DNA of 64,000 nt from CAYVFC01 sp964450715 (lineage in GTDB: Bacteria; Myxococcota_A; Polyangia; Polyangiales; JAFGIB01): contig CAYVFC010000007.1 of NCBI GenBank assembly GCA_964450715.1, positions 1 to 64,000 of the forward strand, read 5' to 3'. Position numbers and translations under genes: made by a program. The notes under the pieces are model-generated. The model saw only the letters and a program-made list of their open reading frames with translations, was not told where the DNA came from and did no database searches. This document shows, in pieces, positions 17,961-28,765 of the stretch; positions within the stretch are counted from its first letter, which is position 1; each line of letters starts with the position of its first letter.

Positions 17961-18119
17961 AGGGTCCGTGACAAAACAACTCATCCATCTTTCGGGCGGG
18001 ACGGCCCCGGCTGCTGCGTTGCTCCTCCGCAAAATATCCCCAATATTTCTCGTCGTCGCGCCTTGCATCCGGGGCCGTCGCGCTCCGAAATCTGATCGAG
18101 TTATTTTGTCACGGACCCT
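17961..18119. repeat. Long imperfect hairpin element B
   Basis: The outer arms 17961-17982 and 18098-18119 are 22 bp long with a single mismatch. A second inner pair (around 17999-18014 and 18065-18081, containing GACGGCCCCGG or its complement) also matches well. The remaining middle is partly dyadic around ATATTTCTC/AAATAT. The element fills the whole gap between the DUF1848 start region and the stop codon of the 547-residue TPR protein, whose last base lies in the right arm. Size and layout recall element A at 414-596. Confidence 0.8.
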
Positions 18120-19762
18120 TATTCGGCCGCGGCCGGAGTTTCGGTGCTCTGTTCCGCTCCGGCATTCTGCAGCCTGCTGCGGGCCGCTGTATTGCGCGGG
18201 GAGAGGCGTAAAGCCTCCCTCCATTGCTCCACGGCCTTTGTTTCGTCGCCGGTCATGGAAAGGGCGTCGCCGTACAGCAGGCGATAGGAGGCGCGTTTAG
18301 GTCGCTTGCGGACGATGCTCTTAGCGTAGGGCAGCGCCTCGCTGCCGGCGTTGCGTTTCAGCAGGATCTCGACCAGGCCCTCCTTGGCGTGGTGCTCGTC
18401 GGGCTGCTGTTCCAGCACGGCGCGGAAGAGCGGCTCCGCGTTACTGTCGTCGCCTCGCCTCTGCAGCTTTTCCGCCTGCCGGAGCATCGACTTCCAGTTG
18501 CGCGCGTCCACCTGCGGATTCGGGGCGCCGTCGTCTCCGGCTTCCGGATCGATGCCGGCCGCTTTGGCGGGAAGGTGCGGAGCGGCGGCCGGCCCGGCCT
18601 TCGCGCTCCCCTCCGGAGAAGCGGCCTCTGGCCGAGCTTCCCGCGGGGGCTGTTCCGGCTTCCCGGATTCGGCCGCCGCAGGCGCGGCTGTCGAGGGCCG
18701 CGCGGTTTCGACCTCGGTCGCCGTGGGTTGCCGAGCGGGGTCTCGCTCTGCCGCCCCGCGTTCGGGCGCGGTCGGTGCCGTTAACTCGCTGCCGTTCGGC
18801 GCGGCGATGGAGAGCAGGTCGGGCGGAAGCTCGACGATTCCGGCCATGACCGCGGCGCCCGCTCCGGCCGCCAGCGCGAGCAGCGCCAGTACCGCCCAGA
18901 GAAGCCCCCGACCGGTCTTCTTGGCGGGCAGCGGGGGCAACTCCTCGACTTCGGGCTCGAGCTCGGCGTCGGGCTCGAACGCTGCGACGGGCGGCGGAGG
19001 CCGGTCCGAGACCACGTGCAGCTCGGCCGCGTCCACCTCCGTCGGTGGCTCCGATACCGTGGAAACAACCGCTTCCGCGGCCGGCTCCACCGCCGGTTCC
19101 GGAGCCATTTCGGCCTGCTCGAAGCGCTCTTCGTCCGCCTCCGCGTCGGCCGAGACCGGTTCGACGGACGCGGCATCCGTAGCGGGCGGCAGCACGTCGG
19201 GCTCTGGCTCCGCATCGTCCGCGGTCGCTTCTTCCAGCGGAGCCAGCGCGGAAGGCGGTGCGGCCTGCGCCTCGGCCTCGGCTTTCGCCTCGGCCCGCGC
19301 CGGTTCCGCTTCGTCGCGCTCGGCCGCCCGTTCTCCTCCGAAAACGCCTCTAACGTTTCCTTCGATCGCTTCCAGAGGCTTGCTTCCGTCCGGGTTCGCG
19401 CTCTGGCCGGGGACGAAGGTTGCCAGCGGCGGCTGGCTGTCCTTTTTGAGGGAGTCCGAGATCATCTCCGCCAGCTCGATCCGAGCCTGGCTCATGGTCG
19501 TCAAGTTCGCGGCCGGCATCTGAGGCCTGTCCGGGGCTGCCGGCACGCCGGTAAAATCCGGGATGCGAGGCGGTGCGGCCTTCAAACCCACCGGCGGCGG
19601 TGGCTCGGAGAGCTGAGCCGTGTCGAACAACCCCTTGACCGGTCCCGGATCCTCTGCCGGGGTTTGCGCCGGTTTCTCCTCACCGCTGCCGTCGGCTCCC
19701 TTTGATGCCGACCCGGCCCAGTTCAAACCCTGCGGGGGCGAATCATCGGTTGGCTTGGTCAC
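18119..19762 (-). CDS. TPR protein with acidic Pro/Ala-rich region and one membrane segment
   Basis: This 547-residue protein starts with about 280 residues of low-complexity, acidic, Ala/Pro/Glu-rich sequence. It then has a single transmembrane helix (about 285-310, LLWAVLALLALAAGAGAAVM), another low-complexity stretch and a C-terminal TPR-like region (about 425-530). The N-terminus is probably cytoplasmic and the TPR part probably outside. GTG at 19762 has GAGGCAGG upstream. It follows the GGDEF gene by about 23 bp and could be cotranscribed with it. Proteins of this layout are frequent in myxobacteria; no function is assigned. Confidence 0.7.
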   Translation of the reverse strand: MTKPTDDSPPQGLNWAGSASKGADGSGEEKPAQTPAEDPGPVKGLFDTAQLSEPPPPVGLKAAPPRIPDFTGVPAAPDRPQMPAANLTTMSQARIELAEMISDSLKKDSQPPLATFVPGQSANPDGSKPLEAIEGNVRGVFGGERAAERDEAEPARAEAKAEAEAQAAPPSALAPLEEATADDAEPEPDVLPPATDAASVEPVSADAEADEERFEQAEMAPEPAVEPAAEAVVSTVSEPPTEVDAAELHVVSDRPPPPVAAFEPDAELEPEVEELPPLPAKKTGRGLLWAVLALLALAAGAGAAVMAGIVELPPDLLSIAAPNGSELTAPTAPERGAAERDPARQPTATEVETARPSTAAPAAAESGKPEQPPREARPEAASPEGSAKAGPAAAPHLPAKAAGIDPEAGDDGAPNPQVDARNWKSMLRQAEKLQRRGDDSNAEPLFRAVLEQQPDEHHAKEGLVEILLKRNAGSEALPYAKSIVRKRPKRASYRLLYGDALSMTGDETKAVEQWREALRLSPRNTAARSRLQNAGAEQSTETPAAAE

Positions 19763-19785
19763 GGTGCCTGCCTCGAATGATAGCG

Positions 19786-21903
19786 TCAGGAATCAGTCAT
19801 TCCAACCGCGCGTACCCGGTTCCGTCCAGATTGCTTGGCCGCGTACATAGCGCGGTCCGCGAGCTCGAAGAGCAGATCCTTGTTCTTCGCGTTGCCGGGA
19901 AAGGTGGCCACGCCGGACGAACAGGTCACCTTCAATCTTCCCAGCTCGGTCTGGAAGGTGGTGTTGGCCAGCTCCTCACGCACCCGCTCGGCCAGCTGCA
20001 GCGCTCCCTTGGTATCGGTCTGCTCGCAGAGCAGGCAGAACTCCTCGCCGCCGTAGCGGGCGACCACGTCGGTTTCACGCTTGGTCCGCCGTAAGATCTG
20101 CCCCAGCTCCTGTAGAACCACGTCGCCCACGCTGTGGCCGTAGGTGTCGTTGACGCTCTTGAAGTGGTCGATGTCCGTGACCACCAGCGATAGCGAGCGG
20201 TTGAACCTTTCTGCGGCCTTCATCTTCTGGTCCAGCTCCTCCTGGAAGGTGCGCTTGTTGAAGCAGCCGGTCAGCCCGTCGGTGGTGGCCTGCAGCTCCA
20301 GCCTGGCGACCAGCCGCGCGTTGGACAGGGCCACGGCCAGCTGGTTGGCCACCACCTGCAGCGCCGGCCGTACGCTGCTGCGGAAGGCGTTCTTGCGCCG
20401 GGTGGCCAGGGCCAGGGTGCCGATGGCCGTCTCGCGCACGACCAGGGGTAGGATGAGCAGGGAATCCATGCCGCGCAGGTTCGCGTTGCGCGTGTAGACC
20501 GTCTGCTGCTCGCTGTCGAACTCACCGCGATAGGGCAGGTAGTGGCGGTTCTTCACCGCCATAGCCGTCAGCGACATGTTGTCGCGAAAGCTCAGGTTGG
20601 CGAAGCTCTCCGCCCCGTCGCCTGCGGCGCGCCGTACCGTGTGCCGGCGGGTGTCGGCGTCGTAGCGGGTGACCGCGGCGAAGTCGTAGGGCGCGATCTC
20701 GGCCACCGCTCCGAGCGCCGCGTCGAGCACGGCCTCCTCGTCCAGCGCCGAGCCCAGGGCCTGCGAGGCGCGGTAGAGGATGTTCTGCTCGCGCTTGGAT
20801 CGTTCCAGCTGGACGAACACGCGCTCGTTCTCCATCGTGCGTACCAGGTGATCGACTGCCTCCCCGAGGATCTCTTCCTCGCGCGGAGTAAAGGGGCGGT
20901 CCTCGACCCGGTCGCAGCAGAGCACGCCGCAGATCTGGCCGTTCTCCTTGACCGGGACCGCCAGCAAGGCGCGGACCGGGGCCGGTCCCGCGTAGTAGCA
21001 GATGCCGCCATACCCCGGGCGGATGTGCTCCAGATTGACCACCAACCCCCGCTTGATCGCTCCTCCCACCGCGCCCCCGCCCGCGGAAAAGGGCCCCTCG
21101 GCGATCTCCTCGCTCTCGGTGGCGATCTCGCCTACCCGTAGCTTCTCTCCGCTCTCGTCCAGCGCGAGAAAGGCGCAGGTGTGTAGCTCCATGGTGCGCT
21201 TGAGCAGCTGCAGGTCCGATAGCAGCGCCTGGTGCACCTGCTCCACGCTGGAACGGAAGAGCTTCTCCTCGTCCCGCGCCGCGCTGTCGGTGGGCGCGCC
21301 GATCAAGCGGAAAAGACGCGCGTCTTCGCGCATGCGCTTCTTTTCCTCTTCCAGCTCCTGTCGAGAACGGTGGCGCACCCGGACGATCTCCGCCTGGGTG
21401 ATGACCAGGTTGAGCAGCCCGAATACGGCCAGAAACGCCGCGTGCACCAGCAAGGGCGCGGGATCGGTATGCCGTTCGGCCAGGAAGAACAACGCCGATT
21501 CGAAGGCGATGGCGAAGGCGACCAGCGCGAGCGCTACCTTTCTCGGGGAGAAGGAGCAGAGCAAGGCCATCAACACGTAGGCGGCCGGATAGAAGGGGCT
21601 GCCGAGCCCGCCCAGCAGCTGCAGAGCCGCGTGAAGGCCCACGATGGCGAGCAACCCCAACTCGAGCTGCAACAGCTGCTGCTTCGATTCCCGCTGCCGG
21701 TTGCAGGCCCTTTCCTTCAGGCGCGCCAGCAAGACCAGCAGCCAGAAGCCGCCGACCAGATAGTGCTCGACGCCCAGCTCGGCCGGATGGACGCGGAAGA
21801 CCTCGAGTAGATCGAGCACGACCAAGACGGCGACGGTCAGCAGGCCGAAGCTTGCCCGTATGCTCCTGCGAAACGCCAGCGTCATCTGTACCAGTGCGGT
21901 CAT
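19786..21903 (-). CDS. Membrane GAF-GGDEF diguanylate cyclase
   Basis: This 705-residue protein has about five or six N-terminal transmembrane helices (about 1-165), a short coiled coil, two GAF-like regions (about 215-370 and 375-525) and a C-terminal GGDEF domain (about 535-700). The active-site loop reads RYGGEEF, a functional variant. An RETD inhibitory I-site lies five residues before it, so product feedback by c-di-GMP is expected. It should make cyclic di-GMP from two GTP in response to a ligand or membrane signal. The HD-GYP phosphodiesterase at 11078-12112 would oppose it. Confidence 0.92.
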   Translation of the reverse strand: MTALVQMTLAFRRSIRASFGLLTVAVLVVLDLLEVFRVHPAELGVEHYLVGGFWLLVLLARLKERACNRQRESKQQLLQLELGLLAIVGLHAALQLLGGLGSPFYPAAYVLMALLCSFSPRKVALALVAFAIAFESALFFLAERHTDPAPLLVHAAFLAVFGLLNLVITQAEIVRVRHRSRQELEEEKKRMREDARLFRLIGAPTDSAARDEEKLFRSSVEQVHQALLSDLQLLKRTMELHTCAFLALDESGEKLRVGEIATESEEIAEGPFSAGGGAVGGAIKRGLVVNLEHIRPGYGGICYYAGPAPVRALLAVPVKENGQICGVLCCDRVEDRPFTPREEEILGEAVDHLVRTMENERVFVQLERSKREQNILYRASQALGSALDEEAVLDAALGAVAEIAPYDFAAVTRYDADTRRHTVRRAAGDGAESFANLSFRDNMSLTAMAVKNRHYLPYRGEFDSEQQTVYTRNANLRGMDSLLILPLVVRETAIGTLALATRRKNAFRSSVRPALQVVANQLAVALSNARLVARLELQATTDGLTGCFNKRTFQEELDQKMKAAERFNRSLSLVVTDIDHFKSVNDTYGHSVGDVVLQELGQILRRTKRETDVVARYGGEEFCLLCEQTDTKGALQLAERVREELANTTFQTELGRLKVTCSSGVATFPGNAKNKDLLFELADRAMYAAKQSGRNRVRAVGMTDS

Positions 21904-22011
21904 CGCAATCGCACCCCGGATCGGACGATTGCGCCCGCCGCCGACCGGCGGGCCGATCCTCTTCTGTCGTAAACGGACAACGCCGACGTGGTCAAAAAAG
22001 CGGGGTAACGG

Positions 22012-22305
22012 CTACCTGGGAAACTGGAAGAGGATTTCCCCGTCGCGGATCATTCCCAGCTCGTCGCGCGCGATGTTTTCCACCGCCAACGGGTCGCGCT
22101 TGAGCTTCTCGACGGCTTTTTGCAGCGCTACGACCTCGCGGACCATCTGTCGATTGGACTTGCGTACGCTGTGCAGCTCGGTTCGCAGGGCGCGGTAGCG
22201 CGGCAGCCCGTGCTCGTCGAGCATACGCAGCGGTACCGCCACGATGACGCTGAGCAACAGCGCGAAGGGCGGCAGCCAGCTCCAGGCTTGACCGGACCGT
22301 GACAT
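22012..22305 (-). CDS. FtsB/DivIC-like septum protein
   Basis: A small bitopic membrane protein. I start it at ATG 22305 (MSRSGQAWSWLPPF), giving 97 residues; an in-frame start 48 bp upstream would place extra residues before the membrane helix. One transmembrane segment (about 9-28) is followed by a coiled coil and the typical end of the family, DPLAVENIARDELGMIRDGEILF. FtsB/DivIC proteins link FtsL and FtsQ in the divisome. It lies between a GGDEF gene and the divergent grpE gene. The family call is good; the exact start is less sure. Confidence 0.82.
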   Translation of the reverse strand: MSRSGQAWSWLPPFALLLSVIVAVPLRMLDEHGLPRYRALRTELHSVRKSNRQMVREVVALQKAVEKLKRDPLAVENIARDELGMIRDGEILFQFPR

Positions 22306-22508
22306 GTTCTTAATAGTCCTAGATAACGCTACATGTAGTCCAATTCCCGACACCGCACACTGGAAGGATGTTCATCCAGGTGTGGCAACGAGGTTCTCAT
22401 TCGCTATTGTTCCCCCGTGTCTAACCTGGGTATGCTTCCAAGAAGGTCTTGACGACGCAACGAAACGGTACGGTAGCGAACGAAGCGGTCACGACAGGCG
22501 GTTGATAG

Positions 22509-23320
22509 GTGAACGACGAGAACAGAGAGGAACCGGCTGCGCCCCCGGCGGTGCAACCCGAGACGACGAGCCCGTCTGAGGCGGAGATCGCCGGCAATTC
22601 CGGCATTTATTCGGCGAAGTTGGCCGAATCCGGCGAGGAGAGACCACCCTCGAAACAGCCTCCCGCGACGGCCGAGAGCGGCGCGGAGCAGGCCGAGCAG
22701 CCCGCTGCCCAACAGGCCGCCGAGGTGGTTTCCGAAGCCGACGCGGTGGCGGCGGAACGCGACAAGTTGAAGGAACAGGTGTTGCGGATCGCCGCGGACT
22801 TTGACAACTTCCGCAAGCGCACCCGCCGCGATCTGGACGAGAGCCGTTTGAAGGGCAACGAGGACGCCATACGGGAGTTCCTGCCGGTCTTCGACAACCT
22901 CGCCCGCGCCATCGGTGCCTACGAGACGGCCAAGAATGCCGAATCCATCGTGGAAGGGGTGCGCATGGTGCTCAAGATGTTCGACGACGTGAGCGAACGG
23001 ATCGGTTTGCAGCGTCTACCCGCTATCGGGCAGCGCTTCGATCCGGCGGTACACGACGCCATCCAGCAGGTGGAGACCGACCAGTACCCGCCGGGCACGG
23101 TGGTGACCGAGGTCAACCCGGGTTACCGCTTCCGCCAGAGGCTGTTGCGCCCGTCCATCGTCATCGTGGCCCGGGCCCCCAAGAAAAAGCCCGCGGCCGA
23201 GGAGAAAAAGGCCGCGGAACAGCCGCCGGCGGCCGAGGCCGAGCAACCAGAGGCGCAGCAGGCTCCGCAGGCGCAACCCGAGGCCGGCAAGCCTGAGCCC
23301 GATCCCGGGGAACAATCGTC

Positions 23321-23324
<4 letters not shown>
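22509..23324 (+). CDS. grpE: GrpE nucleotide-exchange factor
   Basis: This 271-residue GrpE homologue has an acidic low-complexity N-terminus (about 1-75), the long coiled-coil dimer region (ERDKLKEQVLRIAADFDNF) and the C-terminal beta domain around GQRFDPAVHDAIQQVE and GYRFRQRLLRPSIVIVA. It continues with an unusual Ala/Glu/Pro-rich tail of about 50 residues. It releases ADP from DnaK. The start is GTG at 22509, following a GATAG-type spacer. The stop overlaps the dnaK start by 4 bp. An imperfect dyad near 22359-22387 lies upstream, but I see no CIRCE element. DnaJ is not encoded here. Confidence 0.93.
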
Positions 23325-25195
<1,871 letters not shown>

Positions 25196-25369
25196 ACAAG
25201 CCCGGCGTGCGGGTCGTCAGAACCGGGTAGGGTGTTTTCGAAAAGCGTCCCGGTATGCTATGGGCTCACTGTCTCGGCAGTAGCCGGGCGTCAGGGGCAC
25301 GTACGCACCGTCCGGGTCTCGGGTTGCATCAGCCGCGGGACGAGAACCACTAGCCGAAAAGGAGAAGCG

Positions 25370-25975
25370 ATGTCACCGATCAGGATCATGGTTTTGCTCT
25401 CGATGGTTGTCGGCATTGCAGCGGCGAGCTTCGGGTGCGGGGGAGCGCAGGCCGTGCGCGGCGACGACGTGGCCGGGTTGGACAACGACGCGATGAGCAC
25501 CGGTCTGGACCGGCGGGATCTACAGAAGATGCTGGATGAGAACCTGCGAGCGCTGCAGAGCTCGGGGGCGGCGCGGCGCTGGCAAGAGGAGAACCGTCCC
25601 TCGCTGGCGGTCATGCCCATGCGCAACGAGACCTCCGAGCACATCGACAGCGCGCTGGAGGCGCTGATCAGCGACGTGGAGACCAACCTCATCAACTGGG
25701 GCGTGGTGCGGGTGATCAGCATGGAGAACCAGGCCGGGCTGCTGGAGGAGATCCGGCGCCAGTCGGGCAGCGGCTACGACCAGTCGCAGGCCGCGCAGTG
25801 GGGCAAGCAAGTCGGCGCGCGCTACATCGTGACCGGCAAGGTGTTCACCACCGACGAGCGTTCGGAGGACGTGCGGCGCGTTCAGTACTACATGTTCATG
25901 CAGGCGCTGTCGGTAGAGACCGGCGAGGTGCTCTTCCAGAATAAGAGCTCGGTTACCAAGGCGCTGGTCGACTGA
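25370..25975 (+). CDS. LpoB-family lipoprotein (PBP activator-like)
   Basis: I start this at ATG 25370, which follows AAAGGAGAAG and gives a normal signal with the lipobox AASFGC (Cys near residue 22). The mature domain matches the LpoB fold family: LAVMPMRNETSEHID, LINWGVVRVISMENQAGLLEEI, AAQWGKQVGARYIVTGKVFT and VETGEVLFQNKS. LpoB proteins are outer-membrane lipoproteins that stimulate penicillin-binding proteins. The next gene encodes a COG3014-like lipoprotein, a pairing seen in other genomes. The last 4 bases (25972-25975) lie in a 51-bp direct repeat that recurs 186 bp downstream. Confidence 0.85.
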   Translation: MSPIRIMVLLSMVVGIAAASFGCGGAQAVRGDDVAGLDNDAMSTGLDRRDLQKMLDENLRALQSSGAARRWQEENRPSLAVMPMRNETSEHIDSALEALISDVETNLINWGVVRVISMENQAGLLEEIRRQSGSGYDQSQAAQWGKQVGARYIVTGKVFTTDERSEDVRRVQYYMFMQALSVETGEVLFQNKSSVTKALVD

Positions 25976-26208
25976 CGCGACGACTAACAAGGGTGGGTAT
26001 GGGCGTATGAGACGACGGCGGCCAATCCATCCCGAAAAACCGGCTTACGTCCTCGGGCCGCCTCGTCATGTACGTGGGTACACTCCTCGGCGGCCCTGCG
26101 GGCGCGCTCGGTTTTTCGGGCGCCTTGGCCGCCGCATGTTCCCAGGCCTGAACGTTTCTGACGCGACGACTAACAAGGGTGGGTATGGGCGTATGAGACG
26201 ACGGCGGC
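25972..26208. repeat. 51-bp direct repeat flanking a 135-bp insert
   Basis: 25972-26022 and 26158-26208 are identical over 51 bp. Each copy carries CTGACGCGACGACTAACAAG, a GGGTGGG region and an ATG (26007 and 26193). The offset is 186 bp, exactly 62 codons, and the frame stays open between the two ATGs. The first copy contains the stop codon of the LpoB-like gene; the second contains the natural start of the next lipoprotein gene. A hairpin element lies between. Confidence 0.95.
26017..26134. repeat. Hairpin element C inside the duplicated region
   Basis: The 12-bp arms 26031-26042 and 26109-26120 (CCCGAAAAACCG) are perfect. A further 9 bp (26017-26025 and 26126-26134) pair outside them, after a five-base mismatch. 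The middle contains GTACGTGGGTAC, itself nearly palindromic. Like elements A and B it has an A/T-run flanked by GC-rich sequence, and it may be a small mobile palindrome. Confidence 0.75.
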
Positions 26209-27611
26209 ATCTTCCGTTGCTCTCGTTCCTGGCGGCGGGGCTCGTCCTGCAGGTCGGGTGCGCGGGCCACGCCGCCACTACCCAGGACGCGCGCAACGCC
26301 CTGGACGTGGGCCGGCCGCGGCAGGCCGTCGCGCTGTTCAACGAGCAGCTGGAGGTGGACAGCGAGAAGGAAGCGGTCGGCAAGGTGGACGGCGACAAGG
26401 TCCTGTACCTGCTGGACCGCGCCTCGGTATTGCAGCAGGTGGAAGCGTACGAGCTGTCCAGCCGGGATCTACAGATCGCGGACAAGAAGATCGAGCTTCT
26501 GGACTTTGCCAGCAACACCGCGGAGGACATAGGCAAGTACCTGTTCTCGGACGACGTGGGCGGCTACCGAGCACCGGCCTACGAGAAGCTCATGATCAAC
26601 ACGCTGAACATGGTCAACTACCTGGCGCGCGGGAACCTGAACGGGGCACGGGTGGAGGCGCGCCGCTTCACGATCATGCAGAAGTACGTCAAGGAGCACG
26701 AGGGGCAGGGCTGGGCGCTGTCCGGACCCGGGAGCTACCTGGCCGGGTTTGTCTTCGAGAAGAGCGGCAAGCCGTCCGAGGCGCTGCGCTACTACGACGA
26801 GGCGCTGCAGTGTCAGCGCTACGCTTCGCTGGCCGAGCCGGTCCGGCGGCTCGCAGGACGTACGGGCTTGCGCACGCCGCGGATCGAGCAGCTGCTGTCC
26901 GAGGCCGGGAGCGAGCAGGCGGCGCCGCAGACGGCCGAGCCGGGTGCCGTCGAGCAGCAAGGCGGAGACGCGCCCGCCGCCGGCGGGGAGCCAGAAACCC
27001 AGGAACCGGCCGAGCTGCTGGTAGTGGTGAGCTACGGACGGGTGCCCGCCAAGGTCGCCAAGCGCATTCCCATCGGGCTGGCTCTGACCATGGTCGCGGG
27101 CCACATCAGCCCGCGCGACCACCAGAAGGCGGCCTACCTGGCCGGGCAGGGGCTGGTCACCTGGGTGAACTACCCGGAGCTGGGCAAGAGCGTGGGCGAG
27201 TGGGGCTTTCCGCAGGCCTCGGTGGACGGAGAGCCCGTGGTTTTCGACGAGCCCTTTGCAGTAGCCGAGGAGGCGCGCAAGGCGTGGGATGACGGCAAGA
27301 CGGCTATCGTGGTCTCGGCCATCACCCGCATGGTCACCCGCGCCGCGGTGGGCGAGGGGACGCGCCGGGCGGCGGGCGGGGGACTTCTGGGCGCTCTGCT
27401 GAGCCTTGGCACCCAGGCGGTGATGACCGGGTTGGACACGCCTGACACCCGCAGCTGGTCCACGCTGCCCGCCCGTATCGCGGTAGGCCGGGCCAGGATT
27501 GCGCCCGGCAAGCACGAGGTCCATCTTATTGTTCGAGGGGAGAAGAAGATCCAGCGGATCGACGTCAAACCCGGGGACTGGGCGGTCGTCAACCTGACCG
27601 TGCTCCGTTAG
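26193..27611 (+). CDS. COG3014-like lipoprotein with TPR-type region
   Basis: The biologically sensible start is ATG 26193: MRRRRHLPLLSFLAAGLVLQVGC gives a lipoprotein signal with the lipobox LQVGC (Cys near 23). This yields 472 residues. The mature part has helical repeats (LDVGRPRQAVALFNEQLEVD; GKPSEALRYYDEAL), a Glu/Ala-rich spacer (about 230-275), and a C-terminal beta-rich part that contains a hydrophobic Gly-rich stretch (GTRRAAGGGLLGALLSL). COG3014-type lipoproteins occur beside LpoB-like proteins, as here, and may act at the outer membrane in wall synthesis. An in-frame ATG at 26007 would add 62 residues and bury the signal. Confidence 0.72.
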   Translation: MRRRRHLPLLSFLAAGLVLQVGCAGHAATTQDARNALDVGRPRQAVALFNEQLEVDSEKEAVGKVDGDKVLYLLDRASVLQQVEAYELSSRDLQIADKKIELLDFASNTAEDIGKYLFSDDVGGYRAPAYEKLMINTLNMVNYLARGNLNGARVEARRFTIMQKYVKEHEGQGWALSGPGSYLAGFVFEKSGKPSEALRYYDEALQCQRYASLAEPVRRLAGRTGLRTPRIEQLLSEAGSEQAAPQTAEPGAVEQQGGDAPAAGGEPETQEPAELLVVVSYGRVPAKVAKRIPIGLALTMVAGHISPRDHQKAAYLAGQGLVTWVNYPELGKSVGEWGFPQASVDGEPVVFDEPFAVAEEARKAWDDGKTAIVVSAITRMVTRAAVGEGTRRAAGGGLLGALLSLGTQAVMTGLDTPDTRSWSTLPARIAVGRARIAPGKHEVHLIVRGEKKIQRIDVKPGDWAVVNLTVLR

Positions 27612-27648
27612 ATCGCGCTAGCGGGCAGCGGCCCGCAGGGAGGACACC

Positions 27649-28500
27649 ATGAAGAACGCCATTACGCTCGTGCTCGTGCTCGCTTGCGGACTGTGGGCTA
27701 TTCCGGCCCTCGCGCAAGAGGCGGCGACCGATGTCGATGCCGCCGCCGGCGAGCAGGGGGGGGCGAAGGTCAGCCAATGCGTGCCCGAATGCCGGCCGAG
27801 CTTCGTTTGCCTGGAGCAACGCTGCGTATCCAAGTGCAACCCGGCCTGCGTCGAGGGCGAGATCTGCACGGAGATGGGGCAGTGCGTGGGCGCCGGACAG
27901 GCCTCGGGCTCCTCGGTCGGAGCGGGCGGCGCGCCGTTGATGGTCTCCGCACAGCCGCAGACCGACGCGTCCATGGGTCCGGGAGACCCGGGTTGGGCCT
28001 ACGAGGCCTTTGTGCTCGGCCTGGTCGGCACCGCGGCCGTCACCGGGCTGACGGCCGGTAGCGCCGTAACCCACGGCGAACCCGAGTCCGCTTACCTGGG
28101 ATTGTCCGCACTGGGGTTGTTCGCCGTGCTCGATCCGGTTCTCGCCTTTGGCGGCATGAGCGCCCGCAGCAACGTGGTTACCCGGGGCTATCCCGTGGTG
28201 CGCACCTTCAGCTGGATCGGCTATGGGCTCACCCTGGCGGGCGGCATCGGGTTGGGCGTCTCCGCCATCGAGAACGACGATGTCAAGCCCGGGCTCATCG
28301 CCACCGTGGGTGTCCTGGGCGTGCTGAGCACGGTCGGCTTTACCGTGGATGCCTATGCCTCGGCCGAGCAGGCCGAGTCTCCGGTCGGCGTACTGGGCGC
28401 CGCCCGCCCGAGCGGTCCCACCTGGGCGCCGCTGCTATCGGTCGCTCCTGAACGCAACGGCGGCCTGGCCGCCTCGCTCGGCGTGGGCGGGCGTTTCTGA
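27649..28500 (+). CDS. Exported protein with Cys-rich module and four membrane helices
   Basis: This 283-residue protein has a cleavable-looking signal (ALVLACGLWAIPALAQ region, about 1-24) and a Cys-rich module at about 43-85 (CVPECRPSF, then CVSKCNPACVEGEIC). Four hydrophobic helices follow between about 115 and 245. The module closely resembles that in the protein at 40287-41258. The function is unknown. The ATG at 27649 follows GGGAGG. It is separated from the COG3014-like gene by 37 bp and may be cotranscribed. I recognise the module as common in deltaproteobacterial exported proteins, but not the full protein. Confidence 0.72.
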   Translation: MKNAITLVLVLACGLWAIPALAQEAATDVDAAAGEQGGAKVSQCVPECRPSFVCLEQRCVSKCNPACVEGEICTEMGQCVGAGQASGSSVGAGGAPLMVSAQPQTDASMGPGDPGWAYEAFVLGLVGTAAVTGLTAGSAVTHGEPESAYLGLSALGLFAVLDPVLAFGGMSARSNVVTRGYPVVRTFSWIGYGLTLAGGIGLGVSAIENDDVKPGLIATVGVLGVLSTVGFTVDAYASAEQAESPVGVLGAARPSGPTWAPLLSVAPERNGGLAASLGVGGRF

Positions 28501-28765
28501 CTATCGCTCACTTGCGTGTCCCGTTTTTTCACTTCTTCGGATCCTCGGTGTCTTTTAGAAGGAGCCGCCGGGACGGATGAACCGTCTCCAGCGCGGTGTT
28601 ACCGATGTGATCGTTTGCCCGAAACACTGCAGTTCGTTCTTTTCGCACGCCCCTTATCGGGAATCACCATATCTGGTATATGGGGCCACTGGCGGAGCTC
28701 TCCGCCGCGTTTTTCTGCGGTTTTCGGGGATAATGGGCTCAATTTACTGGCACGAGGGGTAACCG
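28501..28765. other. Gene-free gap with short dyads
   Basis: I see no convincing gene here. It holds two small dyads: CCATAT-CTGGT-ATATGG (about 28668-28684) and GGCGGA-GCTC-TCCGCC (about 28691-28706). GAGGGG lies just before the ATG of the next gene. Promoter elements cannot be fixed by eye. Confidence 0.4.

Noticed and set aside
22306..22508. CIRCE or sigma-32 element upstream of grpE
   Set aside because: Only an imperfect dyad near 22359-22387 is seen. TTAGCACTC-type arms are absent and promoter boxes cannot be fixed by eye.
28577..28762. Small gene of 61 codons in the gap
   Set aside because: No ribosome-binding site, and composition and sequence look like a chance frame.
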